Below are positions 1 to 9,503 of a DNA stretch of 21,162 nt, in pieces. Under the pieces are notes generated by a model. It worked only from the letters and a program-made list of their open reading frames with translations, made no database searches and had not been told where the DNA came from. Each line of letters starts with the position of its first letter. Position 1 is the first letter of the stretch. The stretch covers positions 1-21,162 of the forward strand of contig JADNRY010000939.1 in assembly GCA_015501585.1 (NCBI GenBank). Direction: 5' to 3'. Origin of the DNA: Rhodocollybia butyracea. Taxonomy: Eukaryota > Basidiomycota > Agaricomycetes > Agaricales > Omphalotaceae. A program made the position numbers and the translations under genes.

Positions 1-1
1 G

Positions 2-421
2 GAACAACCTCCGGACATTGAACTTGCAGACAGAAACAAATATGTTCTCAAGCTCAAGAAAACTTTATATGGACTTCGCAATCAAGCCGAAAATGGTATG
101 AGATGCTAACCAGCAGTCTTGGAAACTTGGATTTTCTCCTCAAGATCATGCAGTCTTCAAGAAAATTATTGGAGATAACATTATTATCCTTGCTATCCAT
201 GTTGATGATGTTACAATCACTGGAAGCTCACCAACTCTTATTCAGGAAACCAAAGTTGAAATATCCAAGGAATATGAGGTTACCTTCCTAGGACCTATTG
301 ATTGGTTACTGGGAATAAAAGTAACAAGGGATCGGCCAACCACACCATCTCACTCTCACAGGAAGCCTTTATTGAATCAGCATTGAAGGAGATGAACATG
401 GCTGATTGTAAGCCATTAGCC
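2..421 (+). pseudogene. Ty1/copia reverse transcriptase fragment, frameshifted
   Basis: This is the C-terminal half of a copia-type (RVT_2) reverse transcriptase, which copies element RNA into DNA inside virus-like particles. Visible in order are KTLYGLR (near 60-80), a WYEML stretch (near 95-110), the catalytic HVDD box followed by VTITG (near 200-225, matching the family YVDD), and LGPIDWLLGI (near 290-320). The 3' end reads MADCKPLA (near 398-421). These segments lie in different reading frames: frame breaks are needed near 93, near 117 and near 340, and a stop follows the first break. The window edge truncates the 5' part, so capsid, protease and integrase are not seen. The domain continues after the 424-784 insertion. 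The family call is firm; the protein is dead. Confidence 0.88.
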
Positions 422-423
422 AT

Positions 424-784
424 CATCAGGAAAAAGCTGTTTTTGCCTAGGTGACCCCAGAGTGGCCTAAAGCAAACTAGGTGACCTATGAATCCTATGG
501 CATCCTAGGAATTTGGGCTCCTCCCTTGCCAGTCAAGGCTCTTGTGGATTTCCTAGGGTATCCTAGCAAGCCTAGGTTACCCAGGTTTGCCCAGGTGTTC
601 CTCACGTGTTCCTCAGGAGCACCTGGGCAAACCTGGGTAAACCTAGGCTTGCCTAGGGAATCCTCAAGAGCCTTGACTGGCAAGGGACGAGCCCAAATTC
701 CTAGGATGCCATAGGATTCATAGGTCACCTAGTTTGCTTTAGGCCACTCTGGGGTCACCTAGGCAAAAACAGCTTTTCCTGATG
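424..784. mobile_element. Foldback/MITE-like element inserted in copia pol
   Basis: A 361-bp near-perfect inverted repeat whose two arms of about 175 bp meet near 604. The left end reads CATCAGGAAAAAGCTG and the right end CAGCTTTTCCTGATG. Both arms are rich in CCTAGG-containing motifs. AT precedes the left end (422-423) and follows the right end (785-786). Removing the element plus one AT brings the flanking copia reading frame into register, so AT is the likely 2-bp target duplication. Because the arms are complementary, both strands show mirror-image open frames of 77 codons that are not genes. There is no coding capacity, so it would be non-autonomous. Superfamily unknown. Confidence 0.85.
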
Positions 785-1537
785 ATGCCTATGGATCCAA
801 ATATGCATTTGTCAAAGGATCAATGTCCAACTGATCCCATTGAAATTGCAGAAATGGCACGTTTGCCCTTCCGCAAAGGAACAGGAAAAATTAATTGGGT
901 GTCCATTGGGCTATGCCCAGATCTATCTTACGTGGTTTCAGATACCTCCCAATATCTTGAAAATCCAGGACATGTGCATTGGGAAGCACTGAAGCGTCTT
1001 TTCCGGTATTTACAGGGAACAAAGCATTGGAAATTAGTCTGTGGAGTGCCAAACAGAAAACATGGCCTAGAAGGATACTCTGATGCGGACGGAATGTCAC
1101 ATGACACACGCAGAGCAGTTTCAGGCTATGCATTTTTATTGGATGGTGGTGCCATCTCATGGAGTTCCAAGAAACAAGAACTTGTCACTCTGTCTACCAC
1201 TGAGGCAGAATATGTGGCACTCACGCATGCAGCTAAGGAAGCTCAGTGGCTGCGCCAATTCCTGGAAGAATTATTTGGTCCCATCAATGAACCATTCACA
1301 CTCTATGGTCACAATCAATCTGCAATTGCACTTGCACATTCTCAAGCAGGTCAATTCCATGCGCGCACCAAGCATATTGATATCAGATATCATTTCATAC
1401 GCTACTGCATTGAAAATGGTAGTATTCAGTTATTTCATTGTCCCACAGAGGACATGGTTGCTGACGCCTTGACCAAGGCATTACCAAGCTTAAAAGCAAA
1501 ACATTTTGCAGTGAGTCTTGGACTATATCCCGCTTGA
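785..1537 (+). pseudogene. Ty1/copia pol C-terminus with RNase H domain
   Basis: Continuous frame of about 250 codons ending in TGA at 1535-1537. It begins at the conserved PMDPN motif just after the foldback insertion, runs through the RT connection region, and ends in the copia RNase H domain (about 1065-1480). RNase H removes the RNA strand of the RNA:DNA hybrid during reverse transcription. Visible motifs are GYSDAD, SGYAFLLDGGAISWSSKKQ, LSTTEAEYVAL, HAAKEAQWLRQFLEEL, RTKHIDIRYHFIR and DALTKAL. The third acidic residue, normally in a DNQ motif, is His here (YGHNQSAI), and the Trp usually after SDAD is Gly. Both point to loss of function. With the RT frameshifts and the insertion upstream, this is a relic even though this part is open. 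Confidence 0.9.
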
Positions 1538-1544
1538 GGAGGAG
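1536..1544 (+). other. Polypurine tract of copia element
   Basis: GAGGAGGAG overlaps the pol stop codon and lies immediately before the TGTTGG start of the 3' LTR. That is the expected place for the plus-strand primer. Position and composition are seen; the role is inferred from LTR retrotransposon biology. Confidence 0.75.
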
Positions 1545-1561
1545 TGTTGGAATATACAAGC

Positions 1562-1682
1562 GGAGTCATATTCAGACTCATGCTTAGTCATTCTGAGTCA
1601 TATCGAGTCATACAGACTCGTGTCGGTAGTAATGGAGGAAAGTCATTACAAGTCATGACTCTAGTCAATATGAGTCATTTCT
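1562..1682. promoter_or_regulatory. GAGTCA / GACTC motif cluster in LTR U3
   Basis: About ten AGTCA or GACTC cores occur in 120 bp, on both strands. They include two perfect TGAGTCA sites (1594-1600, 1671-1677). TGAGTCA is the recognition sequence of Gcn4/AP-1 type bZIP activators. The cluster lies just upstream of the TATA box, where an enhancer of the element promoter would sit. Function is inferred. Confidence 0.5.
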
Positions 1683-1729
1683 AGTCAGTAAACTTATATA
1701 GTAGAATATTCTCATGTATCAAATATTAG

Positions 1730-1737
1730 TATAAATA
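1730..1737 (+). promoter_or_regulatory. TATA box of copia LTR
   Basis: TATAAATA lies about 185 bp into the LTR, downstream of the GAGTCA cluster and followed by a CAGGCTCAGAGAACC stretch. This is a usual place for the U3/R start. Inferred from sequence and position only. Confidence 0.5.
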
Positions 1738-1909
1738 CAGGCTCAGAGAACCTATTCTCTATTGCTAAGAGCACTTTTCCCCCACCAATATTTAGTTAAG
1801 CTTATCACCTTTCAATATGCTCGGCTACTCTATCTGTATAGATCTGTACCCATATGTATCAGTATAAAAGATCTGTATCAGTGGCACTAGACTACACAGA
1901 GTTCTTCCA

Positions 1910-2870
1910 ATTGATATACCTCAGGGTGGCGAGTTGTATAATCTGTGCAACACTTACACTGGGCAAGGAGAGCAAAGAATTTCCCAGCACTGAGGTCAAT
2001 TGGATTTTTTATGTACTTTGTAACTAATTTTCTCATTATCCTGCCAGCATGCAAGTCAATGAGCGATGTCTTTGCGCTCTGGTTCATGGATGCCGCTAAC
2101 TTACGGCTAATGGCGGAAAGGACATGTCAAATGGCCGGCAGCCGGTGTCTGCTGCTCTGCTTGAACTATCCTTGATTTTTCCCGCTTTGTGGACACTCTC
2201 AAGATGCTATGAATAGGCTGACAAACCTGGAAACACATTGTTATGGTCCACAGTGGAATCCGCTCAACAAGATCTGTCATGTAGCGATGGCGCGTTGAAA
2301 GGCATGGATGTTGAAAAGGCTGATATGGTAAGTTTTGTTCTTTTTTCTTCGTTGTGAATCTCATTGAACCGTTATCAGCCGCAACCGTTCTCCTCATATG
2401 CACATGTATTGTGCAAATTGTGGGACATACTACATGACTTTTCTGTAGCGTCGCTTTCAAATTCCCACTTTTTCTCAGCGTTTGCTACAAGGTACGTGGT
2501 TGACTATCTTTCGCTTTACTCTATCTAATGTCTCAATAGTACGTCTACTTAGTACTTCCCTTTCTTCATCCATTTGTCAGATGCGCTTGTTACTCATTAC
2601 CTATACTATCTTTTTGTTTCGCTACATTTTTTACTTGAATTAAGTACTTGTAGTATGTAGCTACTTTAATGAATCACTTATCTCGCTTTCCTTTGTTGAA
2701 CCTGAGGTGTTTTAATTGTATAATAAGCTAGAGCTGACCAGTACTGGCTGAAAGGAGCACTACAAAGCGCTATGGAGAGATACAGTAGCTGTACAGTACT
2801 GATACAATGCCCTTAGTGAGGGTATACAGACAATACAGAGTGATACAGAGTGATACAGTATAATACAGGG
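1910..2870. other. Unassigned sequence between copia LTR and next element
   Basis: No recognisable gene. It opens with TTGATATACCTCAGGGTGGC, which nearly recurs at about 20988-21006 inside the right end of the 19461-21084 element. Frames of 66, 76 and 117 codons resemble no known protein. The last 50 bp are simple GATACAGAGT repeats leading into the next element. Confidence 0.6.
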
Positions 2871-2879
2871 CATAGCACA

Positions 2880-3000
2880 TTTACCGTAACCCCCAGCCGT
2901 AACCCAGCCGTAACCCATGGCCGTAACCCTGCCGTAACCCTGCCGTCACCCTACCGTCACCCTACCGTCACCCCGCCGTCACCCTACAGTTACCTTTCGT
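2880..3000 (+). repeat. CCGTAACCC / CCGTCACCC tandem minisatellite
   Basis: Runs of GCCGTAACCC and then TACCGTCACCC at about 10-11 bp spacing, followed by a diverged TACAGTTACC unit. This is the left subterminal array of the 2871-4093 element. Confidence 0.85.
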
Positions 3001-3534
3001 ATATTTACCGTGACCTTGTACAGACTTTGTTTGATTAGTGATAGTGCTTATTGATATCTATTATCAATTGTGGTATATCGCTCAGAAAGCTGAAGACTCG
3101 GGAGAGGTCGTTAGGATGGGGCGCCCTTTTCCACTATAAGACAAACATAAATTAGGTTTACAAAGGCTCAATACCAGATGCACATGGCTGCCGCGAGGAG
3201 GGGCGAAATACGTACAAGTGACCGTATCGGTGTGTGTTTGAATCCATTTTTTTCATTCAAATACAGCTTGCAGGACCAGTAAAGAACTTACACTATTCTC
3301 AAAAACAGTATATAGTTTTTTACAACCTTTTAAACCCCCGAGTTTATCAACAAGAGCTGGTGGGAACCAGTGCAGAACACTCATCAAAACGGCATATCAG
3401 TCCGACCCTTAGATTTTGCACTAATTTTGCAAAGATTTCAAAAAATACTGAACCTTGCCCATGCCGCCTACCGCACTACGGCCTGACCGAGAGATATATC
3501 TCATAACCTCCAATGCATGTACCATAACATTTTT

Positions 3535-3815
3535 CCTAAGTGCCGTGGCCTTTACAACATTTGCCGTAACCCCGCAGTACCCTTTTTTTCTAAGTGCCAT
3601 GACCTTTACAACATTTACCGTAACCCCGCCGTAACCTTTGGTATATTTACCGTGACCTTTACAAGAAGTGCCGTGACCTTTAGTATGTTTACCGTGACCT
3701 TTACAACATATACCGTAACCCTGCCGTGACCTTTAGTGTATTTACCGTGACCATTACAACATTTACTGTAACCTTGCCCTGACCTTTAGTATATTTACAT
3801 AGCCCTGCCACGACT
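3535..3815 (+). repeat. Interspersed TTTACCGTGACCTTTACAAC repeats
   Basis: At least ten units of a roughly 20-30 bp repeat built around (G/T)(C/A)CCGT(A/G)ACC with ACAACATTTA or TTTAGTATAT linkers, all in one orientation. They decay towards 3815. Internal repeat block of the 2871-4093 element. Confidence 0.8.
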
Positions 3816-3988
3816 TTTGGTACATTATCATTACTTTACTGTGATTTATCATAGTAATTGTTCGAAAGAGGCCCACAGCTTGTATAAATAGGTATGCCAA
3901 TGGCTTGTACCATATAAAAATACGAGAGAAGCATACAATAGATGTACACAAAACTCCAGATCAGCAACATATATTACAGGACTTATAA

Positions 3989-4088
3989 AGTGCCGTGACC
4001 CTCAAAGAAAGTACCGTAACCCTGAAAACATTTGCCGTAACCCTGCCGTGACCGTTACGGCGGGTTACGGCGGGGTTACGGTAAATGC
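3989..4088. repeat. Right subterminal CCGTAACC repeats, both orientations
   Basis: Forward units (CCGTGACC, CCGTAACC) run to about 4052. They are met by reverse units (GTTACGGCGGGTTACGG) up to about 4082, giving a hairpin-forming end. The reverse units match the left end of the element. Confidence 0.8.
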
Positions 4089-4096
4089 TAATGCCC

Positions 4097-4417
4097 AGTC
4101 AAAACCCACACTGGGCTGATCTGGGCATTTGGCGTATATCTGAGTAGGTCTGTGTCTGTCCGTGTATCAACTGTGTATAGCTGGCAATTTTTTTTTTTTA
4201 ATTCAATCTCAAATCTATTGGAGAGAAATTCATGCAGAACGGTCTCTAAGTTTGAGTTTGTGACTTAAGTACGCAGCAATAATATGACTTTGGCGCTTGC
4301 CAGTGAAAAGCCGCACTGGGCTGATCTGGTGCTAATCCGTGCCTGTCTGTGTTTGGTCTGTGTACAGCTGGCTAAATGTAGGGCAATTTTTTTTCAATTC
4401 AATCCCGAATCTATCGG
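4097..4417 (+). repeat. Diverged direct duplication, period about 205 bp
   Basis: 4097-4221 and 4302-4417 share a CACTGGGCTGATCTGG start, a GTCTGTGT and AGCTGGC core, and a poly-T plus AATTCAATC...AATCTAT tail. About 80 bp of non-repeated sequence lies between them. No coding content recognised. Confidence 0.7.
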
Positions 4418-4866
4418 TGGGAATCGAGTTTGCGCAAACTCAAGTCAACTGAACATGCAACCATACTTTGAGCAAGTTGGCACTTGCAAACATTTTTATC
4501 AAGCGGTGAACATGTGACATGATAAAGTTGAAAAAAAAAATTCCATCGCTCTTTTGTTCGCTCTTTCATTCTCTTCCTACCATCATCTGCAGGTTGTCAG
4601 TTTTCAAGATGTATTATTCAACAACTCCTCAACCCACTTTGGACTGTATAGACTTAAGAATGGATTCGTTGGGCTGGGTCATTCCCAAGGTGAGCTATCC
4701 TACCTTTCCTTCAATGAATAATTTATTGAACTATTTTTTTTGATTAGCTCTTGTTGGCCTGTTGACGTTGTTGTGTGTCGGTATGCCACATGCCATCATT
4801 TTCACTAATTTCTGTGCATTCCAAAAGTGAGCTATCTCGACTTTTTCTTTTGAGCTGGTTAATTGA
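4418..4866. other. Single-copy flank of the CACTA-type interval
   Basis: No recognised gene. A possible tiny spliced frame starts at ATG 4609, with a donor GTGAGC at 4690 and an acceptor TTGATTAG at 4747. The 58-nt intron is of normal fungal size, but the frame stops six codons later (32 residues in all). GTGAGCTATC occurs twice (near 4690 and 4826). It could be the end of a gene disrupted by later insertions; the evidence is thin. Confidence 0.35.
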
Positions 4867-4901
4867 CACTACGGGAAGGAAAAACAATGAATTTGATTGT
4901 C
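4867..4901 (+). repeat. Left TIR of CACTA-type interval
   Basis: Begins CACTACGGGAAGG and ends TTTGATTGTC. It pairs with 13090-13124, with one mismatch (G/A at position 9). Confidence 0.9.
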
Positions 4902-5230
4902 TGAGACAATCATTTAGGGGGTTTTTTTTGCCAAACACTCATTTTGATTGTCTTGAGCAAACAATCATTTTGAATGCCCACAGTTTAAGACAATCATTTG
5001 GATTGCCAACTCTCAAGGACAATCAAAATGATTGTCTTGAGCAAACAATCATTTAAAGTGCCCAACCCAAGACAGTCAGTGAGATTGCCTCCTATTGAGG
5101 ACAATCATTTTGATTGCCTTGAGCAAACAGTCATTTAGAGTACCAAGAATTAAGACAATCATTCAGAGCACCTACTATCAAAGACAATCATTTGGAATGT
5201 TGTAGTTTACCAAGACAATCATTTTCTGAG
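4893..5230. repeat. Left subterminal ACAATCATTT array
   Basis: About a dozen copies of (G/A)ACAATCATTT, most on the plus strand and a few as TGATTGTCTTGAGC, spaced roughly 20-40 bp apart. Linkers such as CTTGAGCAAACAATCATTT recur. Likely binding sites of the cognate transposase or accessory protein (inference from CACTA biology). Confidence 0.85.
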
Positions 5231-5354
5231 GATTGAGTAATTTAACAAGTATTTGACCACTGGTGACTTGTGCCACAGGAAAGTTAGCTGGAGGTCACAT
5301 GAACATGCTGTGTGTGTTATTTGCATGAGGATTGCCCAAGAGGGTATTTCCGAG

Positions 5355-5362
5355 TATATAAA
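5355..5362 (+). promoter_or_regulatory. Inward-facing TATA box
   Basis: TATATAAA in a GAGTATATAAAGGGTGTAC context lies about 125 bp inside the left subterminal array, where the promoter of a CACTA element gene would be expected. Downstream ATGs (near 5468 and 5480) run into an inverted repeat and no long frame follows. Promoter role is inferred. Confidence 0.35.
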
Positions 5363-5495
5363 GGGTGTACATCTTGCTTAAAAGTTAAACATCCTTCCCT
5401 TGCAATTGTCTTGCTTTCCTGCAGCCCTCCTTTGCATTCCTGCAAAGCATTCAGGCCGCCACACTGCATGCAAATCATCATGAATTTTGGCGGAA

Positions 5496-5740
5496 ATAGT
5501 AAGATTATGTTAAACTTGTATGAAACCTCATGGAATTTTAACATAATCTTACTATCTGTTGAGGTGGAAGACCCCAACCTCAGTGAGAAGTAATCATAGA
5601 GAACATGAGTGAATACAACTGAGTAGCTACGAACATGCGTGAAAGGCTATATACTGACGGCGAACTCCGGCCCGGAACGCCATGATCCCCTACTCCACTG
5701 TAATCTTACTATCTGCACACAAGTTTAACATAATTTTAGT
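5496..5740. repeat. Inverted-repeat cluster, AGTAAGATTATGTTAAA
   Basis: A perfect 19-bp inverted repeat (5496-5514 against 5537-5555) has a 22-nt loop. The same motif recurs at 5701-5740 as TAATCTTACTATCTG and AAGTTTAACATAATTTTAG. The outer pair (5498-5518 against 5719-5739) could be the ends of a 240-bp MITE; the inner pair would then be internal palindromes. No coding content. Confidence 0.6.
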
Positions 5741-8700
5741 ACTTCCACAGAAATTTATGTTGATTTGCAGGCAGTGTTACTGCAATTTTATTAGGCAGAA
5801 AGTGGGGCCTATATTCCTTTAGAAAGCAATGAAGCTGCCTTCTCTCTAGCGGTAGTTTTGTTTGCTGTTTGAGGTGGAGAGCTCCATCTGTTTGTTGGTG
5901 CAGCAGCTGATACGGTAGTCTCCCCACGTTCTCAGTACTCCTGTGGCTTTTTGAGGACATACAAATTCGCTTATGAGGGCTCAGGGCAGGGGTTTGGAGC
6001 TACTGCACAAGGCAAGCCAAAATGGCTTCAAAAATGGCTTCAACTGTAGTTTATGCTCACTCCCTGCCTCTAGACTGAAACCGCCAATATCCCACTAGCA
6101 GGGATTCACAGTATTGGGAAGAGAGGGTGCTTCAAAAAGTAGAGAATAAGGTTCGGAGCTAGCCGATATGAATCATTCGAGTAGTTTATTTATATGCACC
6201 TCCAGACATTTGGCTCTGTGATTGTTGCACTCAGTCCATACTGGGCAGGGATTATTGTGGGTGAAATGCAAGAATTCATCTCATTTACTGCATACAAAGC
6301 CCCCAAAAACCATTTACTTGTTTTGCTGATAGCTCTCAGCTGAGATGGGTTATTTGCCATGAAAATGGTACATTCCAATTCGCCGTTGAAGTAAGATAAA
6401 ATGATTCCAGCAAAGATCTGGTCCTAGGGTACCTAAAGAGGGGAAAGGGTAGTCACTAGCACAGTAAAACAGAAAGTACGCGCACATTAGTAAGTGGTAA
6501 AGAACAAATAAGTAGTAAATAATAGTGCGTAACAGAAGTGAGACGAAACAGAACATAAGTCAAGTGTGATATAATAGTGGGGGATGAAGCAGTACAGTGT
6601 AAGCTAGTACAGTGTAAGCTAGCACATAAGTGAACGGGAAGTAAAGTAATAGTAAATGTGAGAAGTGGAGTACTACCTATCTGTAGGGCAGCTAGCACTA
6701 CCACAGAGTGGAATAGATTAGATTTTGACCTCGAAATCCATATGGAAACATCTCGAAACATCAACCATAAGAGAACCAGAACTGGAGGATTGAAACCTGT
6801 TGCGGCACCGACCATTGCAGCGCCGGCTCTGAGCATATGAACTACCTCCAAGACCACTGATAGCTATCGTATCCTACAACAGCTCATGGAACATATGAAT
6901 GTTTCTCAAAGCCAGCGCATGCAACACCTCCCCTGACTTATTGCTGACTGACTTACTACTAACTAGTATGACCTTTGATGCTCAATGTTCTAGATCAGTA
7001 ACCCAATTAGAGTAGTTTAAACAGAGGGCATCACGATGAAATCTGGTTAAACCATCTTAAACCAGTTGGGTGAGGGTGGGTATACTTTAATCAGGTTAAA
7101 CCCAGTTAAAAATCAAGTTTAATACTCTAGATATGTCTTGACTAGTGATGGTGAGCTCCCCATTGTTCCTAGTGGATGGAGCGGCGGGTTAGCTGCATAC
7201 CTTTAACACATACAGACATCTTCTGTCACTGCGACACATACACGGGATGCGCCTCCTCACTTACCCAACATTTTTGATGTATGATAACTCCAAGGTGACT
7301 AGACATGCACTACCTTCGATTCCCAAGCCTGTTTCACGACTGGAGACTTCAGAGAACTCAAGTACGAACCGTTCCGAGTGAGCCAAGGCCACCATATCAA
7401 CTCCACCACTCCAGAAAATTATTACTCCGGCGCCTCAGCAACGGTTTCATATTACTGACTGCAAGTCTACCATGTTCCTAGGGGTTCCTAGAGCTTCGGA
7501 AATTTTCCTAAGACTCTAGGAGGTTCTTAACGACAGATATCGAGTTGACGAGGGGTTCTATTAAGCCTGATTATCATTTCACGTCAGATGCACAATTACT
7601 GGCTCACCCAAGCTCAAGTTTATCCAGAGAAGCTCCAGATTCAATTCCTGAGCCCCAATCCGGACTGGATTCTTTGAATATCATTCCTCACTTCCATTTT
7701 ATGACCCATACACATCTGCTGCCACCACCTTCAACCCTGATAACCAAGTGCAGTGTACTTGAGATGGTGAGAACCCTCGTTGGGAAGGTCAGCGAGGAGT
7801 GGAAGGGAGTTGTCAGTTAGCATGATGGGAGGTGGGGCCGCATGATGACAGGGCTGGAGAAGTATAGTGCAGTACGTTAGGCAGCATTTGAGAGTCAGAG
7901 TCGGACCTTTGTGTTAATGTCGAAAAATCTAATTTACTTCCTTCGGTGACCTAATTTCTCTTGCATTACATCTGAGATTTGATACGGCGGGGCTTGGGCC
8001 TTGGCTTTGATCTAGAGGGAGAGAGCCGGTGGATTGAGTCTGGTTGAGTATATATGAGGCAGAGCGAGCGAGCTTTGCCAAATTGTAAGCGGGCTGATTA
8101 ACCTTTTTCATTATTATTTCATGTTGGCTTTATGCATTTTTACAAGGTACAGGCATGTCAGGCAGGTAACTTGTGCAAGTGTGTGAGCCATGCGAGCTTG
8201 TAAAGTCACAGGGTATGAGCATTATTACAAGCAGGTACAAGCAGGTACAAGTAGCTTGTACATACGAGTGTACGAGCTTGTGTGGGTAACTTACGGTGCA
8301 AGTATACATCTATGAGTCCATCAGTAAATCAAGGGAAACGTCATTTGAGATTTCATGAATTGCCAGTACAAGAGATAATTACACACGCTTGCATATCATA
8401 ATAAGCGTTTACAACCTAAGGAAAATTATTGAATAAGCTTGCATTTGTAAATGAGCCCTTGGCAATGATTTCACCAGATTTCATCCACATGAAATCATTA
8501 CACAAATGTTTTCCATGGATAAAATCTACGGTTGATAATTCTCCTTGCTCGCATCTCATTCCGACTCACAAGAACAATCATGGTCGACTTTCAATCAGTT
8601 CTCAACCCGCAATAATTATTTTCTCAAAATTTTAACGGCTGGTAATTGTCTATTATATTCAGCGACTAATCCCAATACTAGTTCTACTCTCAAGGATATA

Positions 8701-8860
8701 TCTTTTAACTTCCACGAAACCAACACGAAATGTCTTTTCTTCCGCTTTTGCTATCTCTGCTACTTAATATAGCTCTCTTAAGCTGTACTTCATAGGACAG
8801 TGTTAAGACAATGTATGTACTTCGAAGCATTCTTACCGTGACTGCACATCGACGATCAAC
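5741..8860. other. Unassigned interior of the CACTA-type interval
   Basis: No recognisable protein in any frame. The longest, 133 codons on the minus strand at 6456-6857, is hydrophobic and low in complexity. Small structures seen: AGCCAAAATGGCTTC repeats near 6012-6040, a 15-bp tandem duplication AGTACAGTGTAAGCT (6591-6620), a CTGGTTAAA...TTAAACCAG palindrome (7043-7065), and ACAAGCAGGT repeats (8227-8250). Possibly degraded transposon or host sequence. Confidence 0.5.
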
Positions 8861-9326
8861 ATGTCCCGCGGTTGGACCTCGAGTCGTTCGACAGTGAGGT
8901 CAGTCGGACCATTGACTCCAAGGGATTTGTGCTGGGCGCCAAGCAATCTGAGATATGTACGGACGCGTAAGCCTTACTCGGATAGCGAAGGCCGTGGCTC
9001 AGTCACAGGGTCGCAAGGATCATAAATTGGTTCGACTTTTCGGAACAGGACAATTTCATCCTTTCTTCCTTCCCTTGTCTGTCCTATCTTTGTATCAGAC
9101 GTGTACTCCCAAGCCTCAAGCCTCCTCAAATCCCTTCAAGTTCTCTTTTTCTACCTCCCTTCAAGCTCCTGGGTCTTTACTCCCCTGGTCTTATTGAACT
9201 TAAAGCCCTCAAATGTGTCTCTGGTTCTTCAAGGCCTTAAGAGTGCAACGTTCAACCTTCGTCGAGTGCCCGCAATCAACGCTTCAACATATATTTTCTG
9301 CCTTGTCGTATTCGAAGGGGAGGTGG
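8861..9326 (+). other. GC-richer stretch, possible decayed retroelement interior
   Basis: This segment is less AT-rich than its surroundings and ends in a purine-rich AAGGGGAGGTGG directly before a TGTGATC start, as an LTR retrotransposon interior would. Several frames look protein-like but are short: a 54-codon frame at 8861-9025, a 76-codon frame at 9101-9331, and an overlapping frame containing DLESFDSEV. None is recognised. The retroelement reading rests mainly on the right-hand boundary. Confidence 0.3.
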
Positions 9327-9503
9327 TGTGATCGGGGAAAGTAGGCAGTGAGGGCGGCGTTGCGGACCTGCGGTTGTGCCATGCTCGTATTCTTATGTAT
9401 TATTTGTACTGCTTGTTAGTTAGCAAATATACATCTTTTTTTATTACTTTTCTATGCCGTTGTCTAAGCGTATGGAACGACAAACAGTGCTGGGATGCTC
9501 ACA
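9327..9503 (+). repeat. Candidate 177-bp LTR
   Basis: Starts TGTGATCGGGG after a purine tract and ends GATGCTCACA, so the ends form a short imperfect TGTGA/TCACA inverted repeat typical of LTRs. No second copy exists in the window and no flanking duplication can be tested. Could equally be chance. Confidence 0.3.

Larger units (their letters stand above)
1545..1909 (+). repeat. 3' LTR of the copia element
   Basis: Starts TGTTGGAATATAC directly after the polypurine tract. The complementary end TTCTTCCA lies near 1902-1909, giving a length of about 365 bp. The canonical terminal CA at the far end is blurred (TTCCAATT), so the right boundary is approximate. It contains a TATA box and a GAGTCA-rich upstream part, consistent with U3. 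The matching 5' LTR is outside the window. Confidence 0.72.
2871..4093. mobile_element. TIR element with CCGTAACCC repeats at both ends
   Basis: The left end reads CATAGCACATTTACCGTAAC. The right end, reverse complemented, reads CATTAGCATTTACCGTAACC, so the two ends are inverted copies with a small indel. The similarity continues through GCCGTAACCC units. The flanks are GGG on the left and CCC on the right, so no clear target duplication is visible. The interior carries dozens of diverged ACCGTGACCTTTA and GCCGTAACCC units between 3540 and 4060. The middle part (about 3020-3520) is single-copy and has no recognised coding sequence. Probably a non-autonomous DNA transposon made largely of its own subterminal repeats. 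Confidence 0.6.

Noticed and set aside
481..728. Two mirror-image 77-codon frames on opposite strands
   Set aside because: They are a consequence of the foldback palindrome at 424-784.
2880..4088. CCGTAACCC runs as telomeric repeat
   Set aside because: The unit is 10-11 bp and variable, not TTAGGG-like, and is interspersed inside an element with inverted ends.
4893..5230. Regularly spaced ACAATCATTT words resembling a CRISPR array
   Set aside because: Units are short, imperfect, of irregular spacing and on both strands. They adjoin a CACTA-type TIR in a eukaryotic context, so subterminal transposon repeats explain them.
6456..6857. 133-codon minus-strand open frame with hydrophobic runs
   Set aside because: Composition reflects low-complexity pyrimidine-rich sequence on that strand; no domain and no supporting context.
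8196..8210. GCTTGTAAAGTCACA matches the start of the TRIM LTR plus its left flank
   Set aside because: Identity stops after 15 bp and the rest of the LTR is absent, so chance or a very old relic.
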